Shown piece by piece: positions 1 through 8,628 of a DNA stretch of 32,836 bases; the stretch's first letter is position 1; every line of letters starts with the position of its first letter. A model generated the notes under the pieces. That model was not told the origin of the DNA. It saw nothing but the letters and a program-made list of their open reading frames with translations, and did not search any database. The position numbers were made by a program, and so were the translations under genes. Origin of the DNA: CAYVOX01 sp964453035 (lineage in GTDB: Bacteria > Chloroflexota > Anaerolineae > Anaerolineales > Anaerolineaceae); contig CAYVOX010000020.1 in the NCBI GenBank assembly GCA_964453035.1, forward strand, positions 1 to 32,836. The letters run 5' to 3'.

Positions 1-72
1 ATTAGCTGCCAACCGCCCCCGGTTGAAGATGGTATAATTTGCCCCATCTTACTGTCTTAAGAGAGTGTTCTT

Positions 73-1419
73 ATGGCAAAAACCCAAACCTCCTGTCCAC
101 GCTGCCGCCAGCCGGTTATCGCTGAAGTTGAGCAGCTTTTTGATGTTGGCGCTGACCCGCAAGCCAAACAGCGCTTCCTCTCCGGCAACGCCAACCGCGT
201 ACGCTGCCGCAACTGCGGTTACGATGGCGTTCTACCCACCCCACTCGTCTATCACGACCCGGATAAAGAACTGCTGCTGACCTACTTTCCGCCGGAATTA
301 GGCTTGCCCGTCAACGAGCAGGAGAAACTCATCGGGCCGATGGTCACGCGCGTGATGAACAACCTGCCCCCCGAGAAGCGCAAAGCCTACCTCTTCCGCC
401 CGCAGAACATGTTCACCCTGCAGACCATGCTGGAAAAAGTTCTGGAAGCGGATGGAATCACCCGCGAAATGCTCGAAGCCCAGCAGCGCAAGCTCAACCT
501 GCTGCAGCGCCTGGCTTCCACGCCCCCCGAGCAGCGTCCCGAAGTCATCCAGCAGGAATCGGCGCTCATTGATGAGGCTTTTTTCACCCTCCTCAACCGG
601 CTGATCGAGGTTTCAATGACCCAGGGCGACCAGCAATCCGCCCAGGTGCTCGGCATGTTGATGCAAGACCTGCTCGAGCATACCGAAATCGGCAGAACCA
701 TCAAAGACCAGGCGCTGGAAGAACAGCAGGCGCTCAAATCTCTGCAGGAAGCCGGCAAGCGTGGCCTCACCCGCGAAAAATTACTCGACCTCGTCCTCAC
801 TGCGCCGACCGAAACCCGGCTCAACGCCCTGGTGGGGCTGGCTCGCAGCGCCATGGATTACAACTTCTTCCAACTGCTGACCGAAAAAATCAATCAAACC
901 GTGGATGAAGCGGAAAAAGCCCGGCTGACCGATTTGCGCGATAAAGTACTGCATCTTACCGCCGAGATTGACAAAGCCGTGCAAAAGCAATTCACCGAAG
1001 CGCGCGCGCTGCTGGAGAAAATCCTGGCGCAGCCAGATTTAAACAAAGCCCTGCAGGAAAACGCTACCGGGCTGAATGAAGCCTTCGTTGAAGTGCTCAA
1101 CACCGAACTTCAATTGGCGCGTCAGAAAGCCGACCTGGAGCGGGTGAACAAACTGCAGGCGCTTGCCAACACCATCCAGGAAGCCACCGCTCCCCCGCCC
1201 GAGGTTGAAGTTCTCAACCAGCTCGTCTCAGCGGAGAACGAAGAGCAGCGCATGGCAATCCTCAAAGAAAATGCCGAGATGATTACCCCGCAATTTGTTG
1301 AGGTCTTCAACAGCGTACTGGCGCAGAGCGAACAGCAACCAGAAGAAGTGCGCACCCGTCTTGAGGAAGCCTACCGCACGGTGGTGCGCTTCAACATGTC
1401 CCAGAACTTGAGCAAATAG
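73..1419 (+). CDS. CpXC-domain zinc-ribbon protein
   Basis: A 448-residue protein. The N-terminus carries a CpXC-type zinc ribbon: Cys8-Pro-Arg-Cys11 and Cys45-Arg-Asn-Cys48, followed by a Gly-Tyr-Asp-Gly turn and a beta-rich stretch to about residue 110. The remaining 330 residues are almost wholly helical and charged, rich in Glu, Gln, Leu and Lys, and look like coiled-coil or helical-repeat material; no catalytic motif is visible. The CpXC family has no firmly assigned function. The start is the ATG at 73, chosen because the zinc ribbon begins at once. A TATAAT at 33-38 could be the -10 of its promoter, leaving a leader of about 30 bases with a weak GAGAG Shine-Dalgarno. The gene is monocistronic: a terminator hairpin follows it directly and the next gene is convergent. 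The family call is fairly secure, the role unknown. Confidence 0.8.
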   Translation: MAKTQTSCPRCRQPVIAEVEQLFDVGADPQAKQRFLSGNANRVRCRNCGYDGVLPTPLVYHDPDKELLLTYFPPELGLPVNEQEKLIGPMVTRVMNNLPPEKRKAYLFRPQNMFTLQTMLEKVLEADGITREMLEAQQRKLNLLQRLASTPPEQRPEVIQQESALIDEAFFTLLNRLIEVSMTQGDQQSAQVLGMLMQDLLEHTEIGRTIKDQALEEQQALKSLQEAGKRGLTREKLLDLVLTAPTETRLNALVGLARSAMDYNFFQLLTEKINQTVDEAEKARLTDLRDKVLHLTAEIDKAVQKQFTEARALLEKILAQPDLNKALQENATGLNEAFVEVLNTELQLARQKADLERVNKLQALANTIQEATAPPPEVEVLNQLVSAENEEQRMAILKENAEMITPQFVEVFNSVLAQSEQQPEEVRTRLEEAYRTVVRFNMSQNLSK

Positions 1420-1445
1420 CTCCCGGCTGGTCATTTAAATATCAA

Positions 1446-1480
1446 CGGACCCTGATCTTGTATCAGGGTCCGCATTTTAT
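1446..1480. terminator. Bidirectional rho-independent terminator
   Basis: An 11-bp perfect stem (1446-1456 with 1462-1472) and a 5-base loop, followed by CATTTTAT on the plus strand. It sits between the convergent CpXC and FHA genes, 26 bases after the CpXC stop and 16 bases before the FHA stop, so it probably serves both. Confidence 0.85.
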
Positions 1481-1488
1481 CGTGAAAC

Positions 1489-2157
1489 CTACTCGCCAAA
1501 ATTATCCAAACGCAAGCCATGCCCGCGAATGGTGAGAATGTACGTGTGCGCCGGGTCCATCAGCAGCAGGCGGTCGCGCAGGCGGCGCACCAGTGCATCC
1601 ATGGCCTCTTCGGAGACACCCTGGGCTTCATTCTCCCCCCAGATAGCCCTGATGAGTTCCTCACGTGATACCACTTTACCCTGCTGGTCATACAGGCACT
1701 GCAGCAGGCGGAATTGCGGCCCGGAAAGGGGTGGAACCAGTTCCTCGTTCCTCACCCACACCCGGCGAGAGCGCGGATCAAGGTAGATGAGCCCGCCGGG
1801 ACCCTCACCAGCAGCGCTGATGCCCGGCCCAAGCGGCAGCGTGGAATCCGAACTGAGATAGACAAAATTTTGCACCAGGGCAATTTGCAGCAACCCCCCA
1901 TCCTGGATAAAAACCGGTTCTTCGACCTTTTCGCCTTCGTAATAGGTGCCGTTCTTGCTTCCCAGGTCCTCCAGCAGGATGCCCTCAGGGCGGTGAGACA
2001 CGCGCGCGTGGTAGCGCGATACCTGTCGGTCTGGAATGACTACATCACACCCGGCATCCCTGCCGATGGTGAGCGATGATGAGATACTCCAGCGCTGGCC
2101 GTTGAGCGGGCCAGCCTGGCCGATGAGAACAGGAAGGTCAACCCCCTTTTTATCCAT
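1489..2157 (-). CDS. FHA domain-winged helix DNA-binding regulator
   Basis: A 222-residue protein of two parts. Residues about 10-100 form a forkhead-associated domain with the usual phosphothreonine-binding motifs: Gly32-Arg33, Ser47-Arg-Tyr-His50 and Lys68-Asn-Gly70. Residues about 122-218 form an OmpR/PhoB-type winged helix (Trans_reg_C), with a short linker between them. There is no receiver domain. FHA domains bind phosphothreonine, so the protein is likely a transcription factor gated by a Ser/Thr kinase, and such a kinase is coded divergently 217 bases away. The open frame extends to a TTG at 2172, but the ATG at 2157 is preceded by an AGGAGA Shine-Dalgarno and is preferred. The mycobacterial regulator EmbR combines the same domain types in the opposite order. 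The domains are clear; the DNA target and regulation are inferred. Confidence 0.88.
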   Translation of the reverse strand: MDKKGVDLPVLIGQAGPLNGQRWSISSSLTIGRDAGCDVVIPDRQVSRYHARVSHRPEGILLEDLGSKNGTYYEGEKVEEPVFIQDGGLLQIALVQNFVYLSSDSTLPLGPGISAAGEGPGGLIYLDPRSRRVWVRNEELVPPLSGPQFRLLQCLYDQQGKVVSREELIRAIWGENEAQGVSEEAMDALVRRLRDRLLLMDPAHTYILTIRGHGLRLDNFGE

Positions 2158-2374
2158 TGCTCTTCTCCTCAAAGCTGTGCAACATGCCTGTCATTTTACC
2201 CTTCGAGGTATAATATATCAGAAAACAGGTTAAAATGATACCTCTCCCTGATGGGATTAGCGCGCCTGGCCGAGTATTCTGCCAGGGGCAATAATCCGGG
2301 CGCCTGTCCAGCCATAACGCCGAGAAAAAACTGGCCGGGTGAAGGGATACCACATAATCGGGAAGGATGGCGGC
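2158..2374. promoter_or_regulatory. Divergent promoter region, FHA regulator and kinase
   Basis: The 217-base spacer between the two divergent starts. It has an AT-rich core near 2205-2240 with a TATAAT at 2209-2214 on the plus strand and an overlapping TATTAT on the minus strand (2215 to 2210). No convincing -35 is seen for either. Nothing else, and no small gene, is supported here. Confidence 0.35.
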
Positions 2375-3358
2375 ATGCCCGTACCTCTGAAAGCCGGGGA
2401 GGTGCTGCGTAATCGCTACCGCATTCAACGCATCATCGGCCAGGGCGGTATGGGTTGTATTTACCTGGCGGATGATCTGCGGCTGGAGGGACGCCAGTGC
2501 GCCCTCAAAGAAGTGGAACACGACCGCAGCCTGCCCTCAGATATGCTCAAGGAGGCTCGCGAGCAATTTCTGCGCGAGGCCACCGTTTTAGCGCGCCTCG
2601 ACCATCCCAACCTCCCCAAAGTCTCTGATTTCTTCTCCATGGGCATCCGCGACTACCTGGTGATGGATTACGTGCCGGGAAAAGACCTGCGCACGCTCAT
2701 GCTCGAAGCCAGGCACGCCGGTTCATTTTTGCAGGAGGGAGATGTGCTTAACTGGGCCAGCCAGTTGTGCGATGCGCTCCTCTACATGCACAACCAGCAG
2801 CCGCCCATCCTGCACCGTGATATTAAACCCAGCAACCTCAAACTGACCCCCAGCGGCCTGTTGAAACTGGTGGACTTCGGCCTGGTGAAGGTGCTGGCAG
2901 CCGGAGAAACCACCATCACCATTTTGCAGGGCCAGGGCACGGCGCTCTACACCCCCCTGGAGCAGTACGGCGGCGACAGCGGGCATACCGATGTGCGCAG
3001 CGATATCTACGCATTTGGGGCAACCCTCTACCACCTGCTGACCAACCAGCCGCCTATGGATGCGCGCGAGCGCTTCCTTGAACCGAACGGCCTGCCTGCC
3101 CTGCGCCAGATTAACCCCGAGGTCAGCCCGCGTACTGAGAAAGTGGTGCTGTGGGCTATGAACCTTCACCCGGATGAGCGTCCCGAAAACGTTGAGCGCT
3201 TCAGGCAATCGCTACTGGGAGATTCACCGGTGCTTTCGCGCCCACTGGCTCGCGCCCCCGGCGTGCAGGAAATGCTCCGCCAGGGCCCCGAGCAAAAATT
3301 ACTCTGGCTGGCAGCCGGGTTGGCGCTGGTTTCACTGGTATCAACCATCCTTCGCTAG
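2375..3358 (+). CDS. Ser/Thr protein kinase with C-terminal membrane anchor
   Basis: A 327-residue bacterial Hanks-type kinase. Visible motifs: glycine loop Gly22-Gln-Gly-Gly-Met-Gly27, catalytic Lys45 in an ALKE motif, His147-Arg-Asp149 with LysProSerAsn behind it, Asp167-Phe-Gly169, and an activation segment leading to a DVRSDIYAFG motif at about 207-215. The activation loop contains several Thr residues that could be autophosphorylated. A single hydrophobic segment at about 308-326 ends the protein, so the kinase domain should face the cytoplasm with no extracellular sensor domain. The frame is open from a GTG at 2339, but the ATG at 2375 has a GGAAGGA sequence just upstream and leaves a standard kinase N-terminus. 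The neighbouring FHA regulator is the obvious candidate substrate, which is inference. A terminator follows. Confidence 0.92.
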   Translation: MPVPLKAGEVLRNRYRIQRIIGQGGMGCIYLADDLRLEGRQCALKEVEHDRSLPSDMLKEAREQFLREATVLARLDHPNLPKVSDFFSMGIRDYLVMDYVPGKDLRTLMLEARHAGSFLQEGDVLNWASQLCDALLYMHNQQPPILHRDIKPSNLKLTPSGLLKLVDFGLVKVLAAGETTITILQGQGTALYTPLEQYGGDSGHTDVRSDIYAFGATLYHLLTNQPPMDARERFLEPNGLPALRQINPEVSPRTEKVVLWAMNLHPDERPENVERFRQSLLGDSPVLSRPLARAPGVQEMLRQGPEQKLLWLAAGLALVSLVSTILR

Positions 3359-3372
3359 ATTACTTCTTAAAT

Positions 3373-3420
3373 TTAAAAAATCCAGCCCGCTGATGTTGCT
3401 CAGCGGGCTGACCTTATTTT
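3373..3420. terminator. Bidirectional rho-independent terminator
   Basis: An 11-bp stem (3383-3393 with 3400-3410) and a 6-base loop. On the minus strand the stem is followed by GATTTTTT, on the plus strand by ACCTTATTTTT. It lies between the convergent kinase and GH3 genes and overlaps the last bases after the GH3 stop, so it likely ends both transcripts. Confidence 0.85.
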
Positions 3421-6400
3421 TGCCGTTTTCCGGTGATCGGCTCCTGGCGGGCGCGGAGCCGCATGCGCCGCCACCAGATCCAGCCCAGCAGCCACCCCAG
3501 CATTACACCCAGCGCCGTGAACCACAAAATACCCCAGGCGCCGTAGGTGTTGAGGAACGACACGCTGCCGGGCAGTCCCGCCGCCAGGTAAGAGTAAGCC
3601 AGCAGCCCCCCGCAGGCTGAAAGCAACCCCCAGCGCACGCCCCAGCGTAGCAGCCCGGCGGTGCGCCCTAGGTAGAAAAAGCCCCCCGCGCCTAAGGCAA
3701 TCAACAATATGGATAGCAACCACTGCCCTGCGCCGGGATGGGGCACGGGTTGCGGGGTTGGGCTGGGCGTGGGTGTGGGACTGGGGCTGGGTGTTTGCGT
3801 GGCGGTAGGGGTGGGGGTTTCGGTGGGTTGAGAGGTGGGGGTTACCGCGGTGATGGCTACTGCGCCGCTGGGTGAAATATTCAGGCGCAGCACGCGCGAA
3901 AGGGTTGCCGGTTCGCTGACCACGCTGATTTCCAGTGCGCCGGTATTTTGCAGGCGGTAAACGGTACGCGCCACCCCACCGATCGTGGTCGCGGTCACCT
4001 GCTGTACCAGGCCGTTATCGCTGGCGCCCGCGGTGAACAGGAATCGCACCGGCGTGCCGTCGGGCACAGGGTTGTGATTCTTATCGTAAATTACACCGGT
4101 GCGCAGGGTAATGGTTTCGCCCATTTTCACCACCGGGGCCAGGGTCAGGGTGGCTGAGGGCGTGATGGTTGTGCGGGTCGTCGTCGGCTGCGGGGTAACG
4201 GCAGGCGCGGGAACCTCGATCTCCAGAGGGATGATTTGCGTGGATTCAGGCGCCAGGGCGGTTGCCAGGTTGTAACCGGCGCCAGGCACCGAGACGGGCG
4301 AAGCGCCTGAGGCGGGTAATTCTTGGAACAGGACTCGCACCGCAACCTCCACAAAGGAAGGCGATTTGCTGTACAGGGCATAGTAAGCAGTGGTGCGGGC
4401 AATATCGGTGGCATCTAAATAGTATGGCGCGCTGAATGAAAAGACGATTATCCGCTTGTTACGCGTCAGGTCGAGCCGCTGGGTGAGCAAACGTCGCAGC
4501 GAGAGGGATTCGGGGCGGCTGGTTTGAACGCGCTGGATGCCAAACACAATCCATTCCGCCAGCCGCAGATCGTCTTCCAGGTTGGGCAGCTTGTCTTTGC
4601 TGTTATCCAGCAGGTTTTTTAAATCCATGCTGGAGTAGGAAGTGAGGTTAGCGGCATTGATTTGCCCACCAGCGCGCGGCCCGTAGAGGCGCACCACCGC
4701 GTTTTGCATGCCGTCCACCGGCAGTGGAGCCTGGTCGGCACACTGGCTGCACTGGCGGGTGGTGACCACGTCGGTGATGAAGACAATGCGCTCCCCCACC
4801 GCCGGCGGGCGCGGTAGAACGTTGCGCAACTCGGCGGCGCTGGGGCTGATCAGGGTGACCGCCTGGCTGGCGGTGTCAAACGCCACCTGCTGGTTTTTCC
4901 CAACCACCGTCAATCCACTTTCTGCTGGCATAACAGACGTAAGTGCGAACTCCGGATACAGCTCGTACTTCAGGGTGAGCAGGCGGGTGACGGAAGCATC
5001 CACGCGGGCGGCAAAAGCCTGGTCTTCGCGGTACTTTTGAGCCAGAAAGTCCAGGGTGCGGATAAGCGTGGCGTAAGAATCAGCATCGCCGGTGGAGATG
5101 AAATTGGTGTCAACGTAGAGCAGGTCATTCCCGCCGAGGATCGCGTCACGCGCCACCATGCGGGCGTCAAAAGCCTGGTCGGTGGGGTCGTAGAATCGGC
5201 GCAGACCCAATCCACCGAGGTTATCGCTCACCAGAATGCCTCCGTCCTTGCGCCAGTTGACCAGACCGGGTTGGGCCAAAATCTGTTCGATGGCGGTGGG
5301 GTCAAAGCCGATAGGGCGGGTAGTGGAGCGAATGGTGCCCTGAAAGCCCGCGTAGCGGATGTGTGAGACAAGCAAACCATCAGCCGCAGCATCCGCGGAG
5401 GGGGCGCTGCCCGTCACAGCCGTGAAGGGCAGCAGTTCAACTGCCTTAAGCTGGTCAGCAGACTGGCGAACGGTGGCAATTTCCTCCTCAGGGGAGCGGT
5501 CGGCATTGCCGCGGCCCGGAAAGTTCTTGGCAATCACAGCCACATGCTTGCTGCTGCCCTGGTGAACACCGCGAATATAGGCGCGACCCATCTCGCCCAC
5601 CCAGAAGGCATCCCCGCCAAAGCTGCGCGTGCTCTGATCCTCTGTATTTTCAGGGTGGGGGGATTCCAGCACATCCAGGGAGGGTCCCAGCAGCAAATTG
5701 ATGCCCACAGCTTTCAGTTCAAGCCCCATGATGTTGCCCACCCGTTCCGCGGTAGCGGGCTTCCAGGTGGCGCCCAGTGACATTGCGCTGGGCAGCGGGG
5801 TCAGGCCGTTCCACAACTGGTCATTCGGGTAAAGGTCGCCTTCCTGCGAGGCAGCAATAAAGAGCGGCACATACTGCGGGGTGTAACTGAGGCCGGTGAC
5901 CGGGTTGCGGATGGCTTTCTGCGAAGCCGCGTAGCGGCTGTTCTGCAGCTCGGAGACCATGCGCAGCGTTTCTTCGGGGGTGCCCTGCGGACCGGTGATG
6001 TTATCGTTGGCAGCACGGAAGATGATACCGCCAATGTGATAGTTGTTCACCAGGTCGAGAATTTTGACATTTTTGCTGGTTACGTCCCGCCCTTTAAAAC
6101 CCACCAGGAAGAGTTGTCCGATGCGCTCTGCGGGGGTCATGCGGGCCAGCATCAGGCGGGCTTTCTGGGCTGCATCCGCCTGCTGCATGGAGGNNNNNNN
6201 NNNNNNNNNNNNNNNNNNNNNNNNNNNNNNNNNNNNNNNNNNNNNNNNNNNNNNNNNNNNNNNNNNNNNNNNNNNNNNNNNNNNNNNNNNNNNATGCGGG
6301 CCAGCATCAGGCGGGCTTTCTGGGCTGCATCCGCCTGCTGCATGGAGGGCGCAGCCTGCGCCGGTGCGAACGGCAGCAGCGCCAGAACCAGCAGCAGAGC

Positions 6401-6430
6401 GAGCAGGGTGCGCCCGGGGGATCCCCTCAT
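3414..6430 (-). CDS. Secreted, membrane-anchored GH3-family glycoside hydrolase-like protein (interrupted by an assembly gap)
   Basis: If the N run and one copy of the flanking 55-base repeat are removed, this reads as one 953-residue protein. It has a signal peptide (hydrophobic 9-22, likely cut after Ala-Gln-Ala near 26), a GH3 N-terminal barrel (about 40-445), a GH3-type C-terminal domain (about 465-650), an Ig-like domain (about 710-805), a Thr/Pro-rich linker (812-845) and three hydrophobic segments to the end. Asp351 in a Val-Ser-Asp-Asn-Leu motif matches the GH3 nucleophile. The NagZ-like loop is KNFPGRG (250-256), not KHFPGHG, and the following Asp-Ser-His dyad is absent, so activity and substrate (beta-N-acetylhexosaminide is the family default) are uncertain. 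The start ATG overlaps the previous gene's stop (ATGA), so translation is probably coupled. Confidence 0.85.
6139..6348. repeat. 55-base direct repeat flanking the N gap (assembly artefact)
   Basis: Positions 6139-6193 and 6294-6348 are identical over 55 bases and lie directly against either end of the N run. This is what is left when two contigs that overlap by one k-mer are scaffolded rather than merged. Removing 155 bases (the gap plus one copy) keeps the GH3 frame intact and joins a signal peptide to the mature domain. It is unlikely to be a biological repeat. Confidence 0.9.
6194..6293. other. Assembly gap of exactly 100 N
   Basis: A run of 100 unknown bases, the conventional placeholder for a gap of unknown size. 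The flanking repeat suggests that the true distance is negative, meaning that no sequence is missing. Confidence 0.95.
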
Positions 6431-7176
6431 GCGCGCTCCAGGGCAGCCAGCGCCGTGACGGGATCGTTGGTGATGAATCCTGCAATGTTAAGCGGTTGCA
6501 GAGCGCGGATGGCTTCCGGATCATCCACCGTCCAGGTCATCACCTGGCGTCCCGCGCTGTTTTGAGCCTCAACAAAGCCCGCCTTCACAGCGGAATAATG
6601 CGGGAGGACAAAATCTAAATTGAGCCAGGCGCAGGCAATGGTATGCACCAGTTTGCCCGCCAGGTTGTTTAATTCCAACAGGCCAATCGCCTGCTGCGGC
6701 AGCAACTGGTGCAGGCGTGAAAGGTAGTGCGGCAAAAACGACGTGACGATCACTCGCTCCGAGAGGTTGTAGCGCGTGATGAGCTCCGCCACCTTCTGGG
6801 GCAGCGGGTTGGAGAGCGGCCCCGGCTTGAGTTCCACATCAATGATGCCCCCAGGCAGACCCTCAAAAACCTCAGCCAGGGTGGGAAGCCGCTCGCCGCG
6901 AAAAGCCGGGTTGAACCACGCGCCGGCGTCCAGTTGTTTGAGCTGCGCCAGGCTCTGCTGGGCTATCAGCCCGTGCCCGTCGGTGGTGCGCTCCACGCTG
7001 GAATCATGACAGATCACCACCTCGCCGTCAGCGCTGAGCTGCACATCCAACTCAACGCCGTCCGCGCCCTGTTCAAGCGCCAGCCTGAAAGCCGCCAGGG
7101 TGTTCTCCGGGGCGTGGGCAGATGCGCCGCGATGGGCAATCACCAGCGGGCGGGAAGGGTAGGCGAATGGGCTCAT
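6427..7176 (-). CDS. Glycerophosphodiester phosphodiesterase
   Basis: A 249-residue GDPD-family TIM-barrel enzyme that hydrolyses glycerophosphodiesters to glycerol-3-phosphate and an alcohol. The metal and catalytic signature is complete: His15-Arg16 with Ala-Pro-Glu24-Asn-Thr, then Glu42 and Asp44, and His57-Asp58. A second Glu lies in the VELKPG motif near residue 115. There is no signal peptide, so it acts in the cytoplasm, like UgpQ rather than periplasmic GlpQ. It overlaps the AAA ATPase stop upstream and the GH3 start downstream, both by ATGA, which points to one transcript and coupled translation. The enzyme family is certain; the physiological substrate is not. Confidence 0.92.
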   Translation of the reverse strand: MSPFAYPSRPLVIAHRGASAHAPENTLAAFRLALEQGADGVELDVQLSADGEVVICHDSSVERTTDGHGLIAQQSLAQLKQLDAGAWFNPAFRGERLPTLAEVFEGLPGGIIDVELKPGPLSNPLPQKVAELITRYNLSERVIVTSFLPHYLSRLHQLLPQQAIGLLELNNLAGKLVHTIACAWLNLDFVLPHYSAVKAGFVEAQNSAGRQVMTWTVDDPEAIRALQPLNIAGFITNDPVTALAALERA

Positions 7177-8513
7177 AATTCCACAAAATAGGCTTCAGAA
7201 GCCTGGTCAATCAGTTCTTTGGTCATGGCAGGCTCAATAGCCTGGTAGCGGGCGATATCCAGAATCTGGTCGCACAGGTCGCGCGGATGAGAGGCGCGTA
7301 ATTTGCGGTTGGGCTTGACGTACCACTCCTGCAGCAGGTAAGCGAGCGCCTGGTCGTTATAGGTGACGCCTTTTTGAGCGGTGACGCGCTTGAAAATCTC
7401 GCGATATTCCTCAAAGCTGGGGTCGCCAATCTCGATTTTGTGGCGCAGGCGGCGCAGAAAAGCCTCGTCCACCAGGTCCTTGGGCGGCAGGTTGGTGGAA
7501 AAAATCACCAGTACGTCAAAAACGGTTTCAATCTTGCGCCCGGTGTGCAGCGTCAGGTAATCTATCCGGTTTTCCAGGGGCACAATCCAGCGGTTGAGCA
7601 GGTCGCGGGGACGAACCAGCTGGCGTCCAAAGTCGTCAATCAACAAAATGCCGCCGTTGGCGCGCATCTGGAAGGGGGCTTCGTAGAAGCGGTGAACGTC
7701 ATCAAATACCAGGTCAAGCCCGTCCAGGGTTAATTCGCCGCCGGTGACAATGAACGGGCGTTGAATCTGGATCCAGCGCGGGTCGCGGCGGGTGCGTAGC
7801 GGCGTGGAGGGTGAGGCTTTATTAACATCTTCAGGCACAAGCTGGTGGTTGACCGAGTCGTAGAGCTTAATCACCTGCCCTTCAACATAAATGGCGTAGG
7901 GGATGTAGATAGGCTGGGTTTGTGTGAGCGCGCCGATGGCGCGGGCAATGCTGGTTTTGCCGTTGCCTGGCGGGCCGTAGATGAAGATAGACGTGCCTGA
8001 GTTCACCGCCGGGCCAACGCGGTGAAAGGTCTTTTCCGAGAGCACCAGGCTGCTGAGCACCTGGCGCATAGTGCGCGCGGTCACCTGGATGCGCGCGCGG
8101 CTCTGGCGCTGACAGGCCAGGTTGTAGGCATCCAGCGTCACCGGCGCCGGACCGGCGTACTGGCTGCGCTCCAGCGCCTCGCGGGCGCGGCTGATTCCGG
8201 CGGCGGTGATGGCGTAAAGGTAAGCCCCGTCGCCCAGTCCGCCCTGAGAACTGCGCACCTCGATGAGCTTTTCGCGTTTGAGCGCTTCCATGATCTGATC
8301 CACCACGCCTGAGAAAGGCAGGGCTATTTCTTCAGCCACTTTAAAACCGGTCATATAGCCCTGGAAGTACATCACCTTGAGCGCCAGGTCTTGCAGCCAG
8401 AGCGGCGAAAGACCGATATCTTCAATGCGGTTAACCGGTGGGGGAATGAAAGGTCCGCTGGCAGCAGAGGCTGATGGCGCGGTGGGGGCAGATTTTGGGT
8501 TTATCGTGGTCAT
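7173..8513 (-). CDS. AAA+ ATPase with N-terminal winged-helix-like domain
   Basis: A 446-residue protein. After a Pro/Ala/Ser-rich start, residues about 35-118 look like a winged helix. The AAA+ module runs from about 150 to 440: Walker A Gly180-Pro-Pro-Gly-Asn-Gly-Lys-Thr187, Walker B Leu290-Leu-Ile-Asp-Asp294, a sensor-1-like Phe-Ser-Thr-Asn341, arginine-finger candidates Arg354 and Arg355, and a sensor-2-like Ser-His-Pro-Arg-Asp motif near 408-412. It is probably a cytoplasmic remodelling ATPase; the partner is unknown. The frame is open to a non-ATG codon at 8534, but the ATG at 8513 has a GGAG sequence at proper distance. It is the first gene of a three-gene coupled operon with GDPD and GH3. 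I do not recognise a named subfamily. Confidence 0.85.
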   Translation of the reverse strand: MTTINPKSAPTAPSASAASGPFIPPPVNRIEDIGLSPLWLQDLALKVMYFQGYMTGFKVAEEIALPFSGVVDQIMEALKREKLIEVRSSQGGLGDGAYLYAITAAGISRAREALERSQYAGPAPVTLDAYNLACQRQSRARIQVTARTMRQVLSSLVLSEKTFHRVGPAVNSGTSIFIYGPPGNGKTSIARAIGALTQTQPIYIPYAIYVEGQVIKLYDSVNHQLVPEDVNKASPSTPLRTRRDPRWIQIQRPFIVTGGELTLDGLDLVFDDVHRFYEAPFQMRANGGILLIDDFGRQLVRPRDLLNRWIVPLENRIDYLTLHTGRKIETVFDVLVIFSTNLPPKDLVDEAFLRRLRHKIEIGDPSFEEYREIFKRVTAQKGVTYNDQALAYLLQEWYVKPNRKLRASHPRDLCDQILDIARYQAIEPAMTKELIDQASEAYFVEL

Positions 8514-8544
8514 GGAAAGAACTCCGCGGGGCAAGTGTAGCTAA

Positions 8545-8553
8545 ATTATAGCA
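8545..8553 (-). promoter_or_regulatory. Extended -10 promoter of the AAA-GDPD-GH3 operon
   Basis: On the minus strand TGC-TATAAT reads from 8553 to 8545, a perfect extended -10 element. There is no good -35, as is usual with extended -10 promoters. Transcription would begin near 8538, giving a short leader that contains the GGAG Shine-Dalgarno. Confidence 0.6.
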
Positions 8554-8615
8554 CGGTGCTGGCGGAGCCCGGATGGTTTATAAATCTGTTAGGGCGGCTG
8601 GACGGCGTTATCGTT

Positions 8616-8628
8616 TATAATATGTATC
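8616..8628 (+). promoter_or_regulatory. -10 element seven bases before the glycosyltransferase ATG (leaderless candidate)
   Basis: TATAAT at 8616-8621 is followed by seven bases and then the ATG at 8629. A transcript starting at the usual distance from this -10 would begin at or next to the start codon. No Shine-Dalgarno is present upstream. The -35 is weak. Confidence 0.55.

Noticed and set aside
3174..3620. Plus-strand open frame bridging the kinase 3' end and the terminator
   Set aside because: It reads in another frame of the kinase and antisense to GH3, and spans a terminator; a shadow frame.
6194..6293. Open frames running through the N run on both strands
   Set aside because: Unknown bases cannot support coding calls. 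Only the minus-strand GH3 frame makes sense, after the duplicate is collapsed.
6139..6348. Direct repeat as a target-site duplication or mobile element
   Set aside because: The copies are perfect, 55 bases long and touch the N run on both sides. Their removal restores the reading frame, so an assembly artefact explains them.
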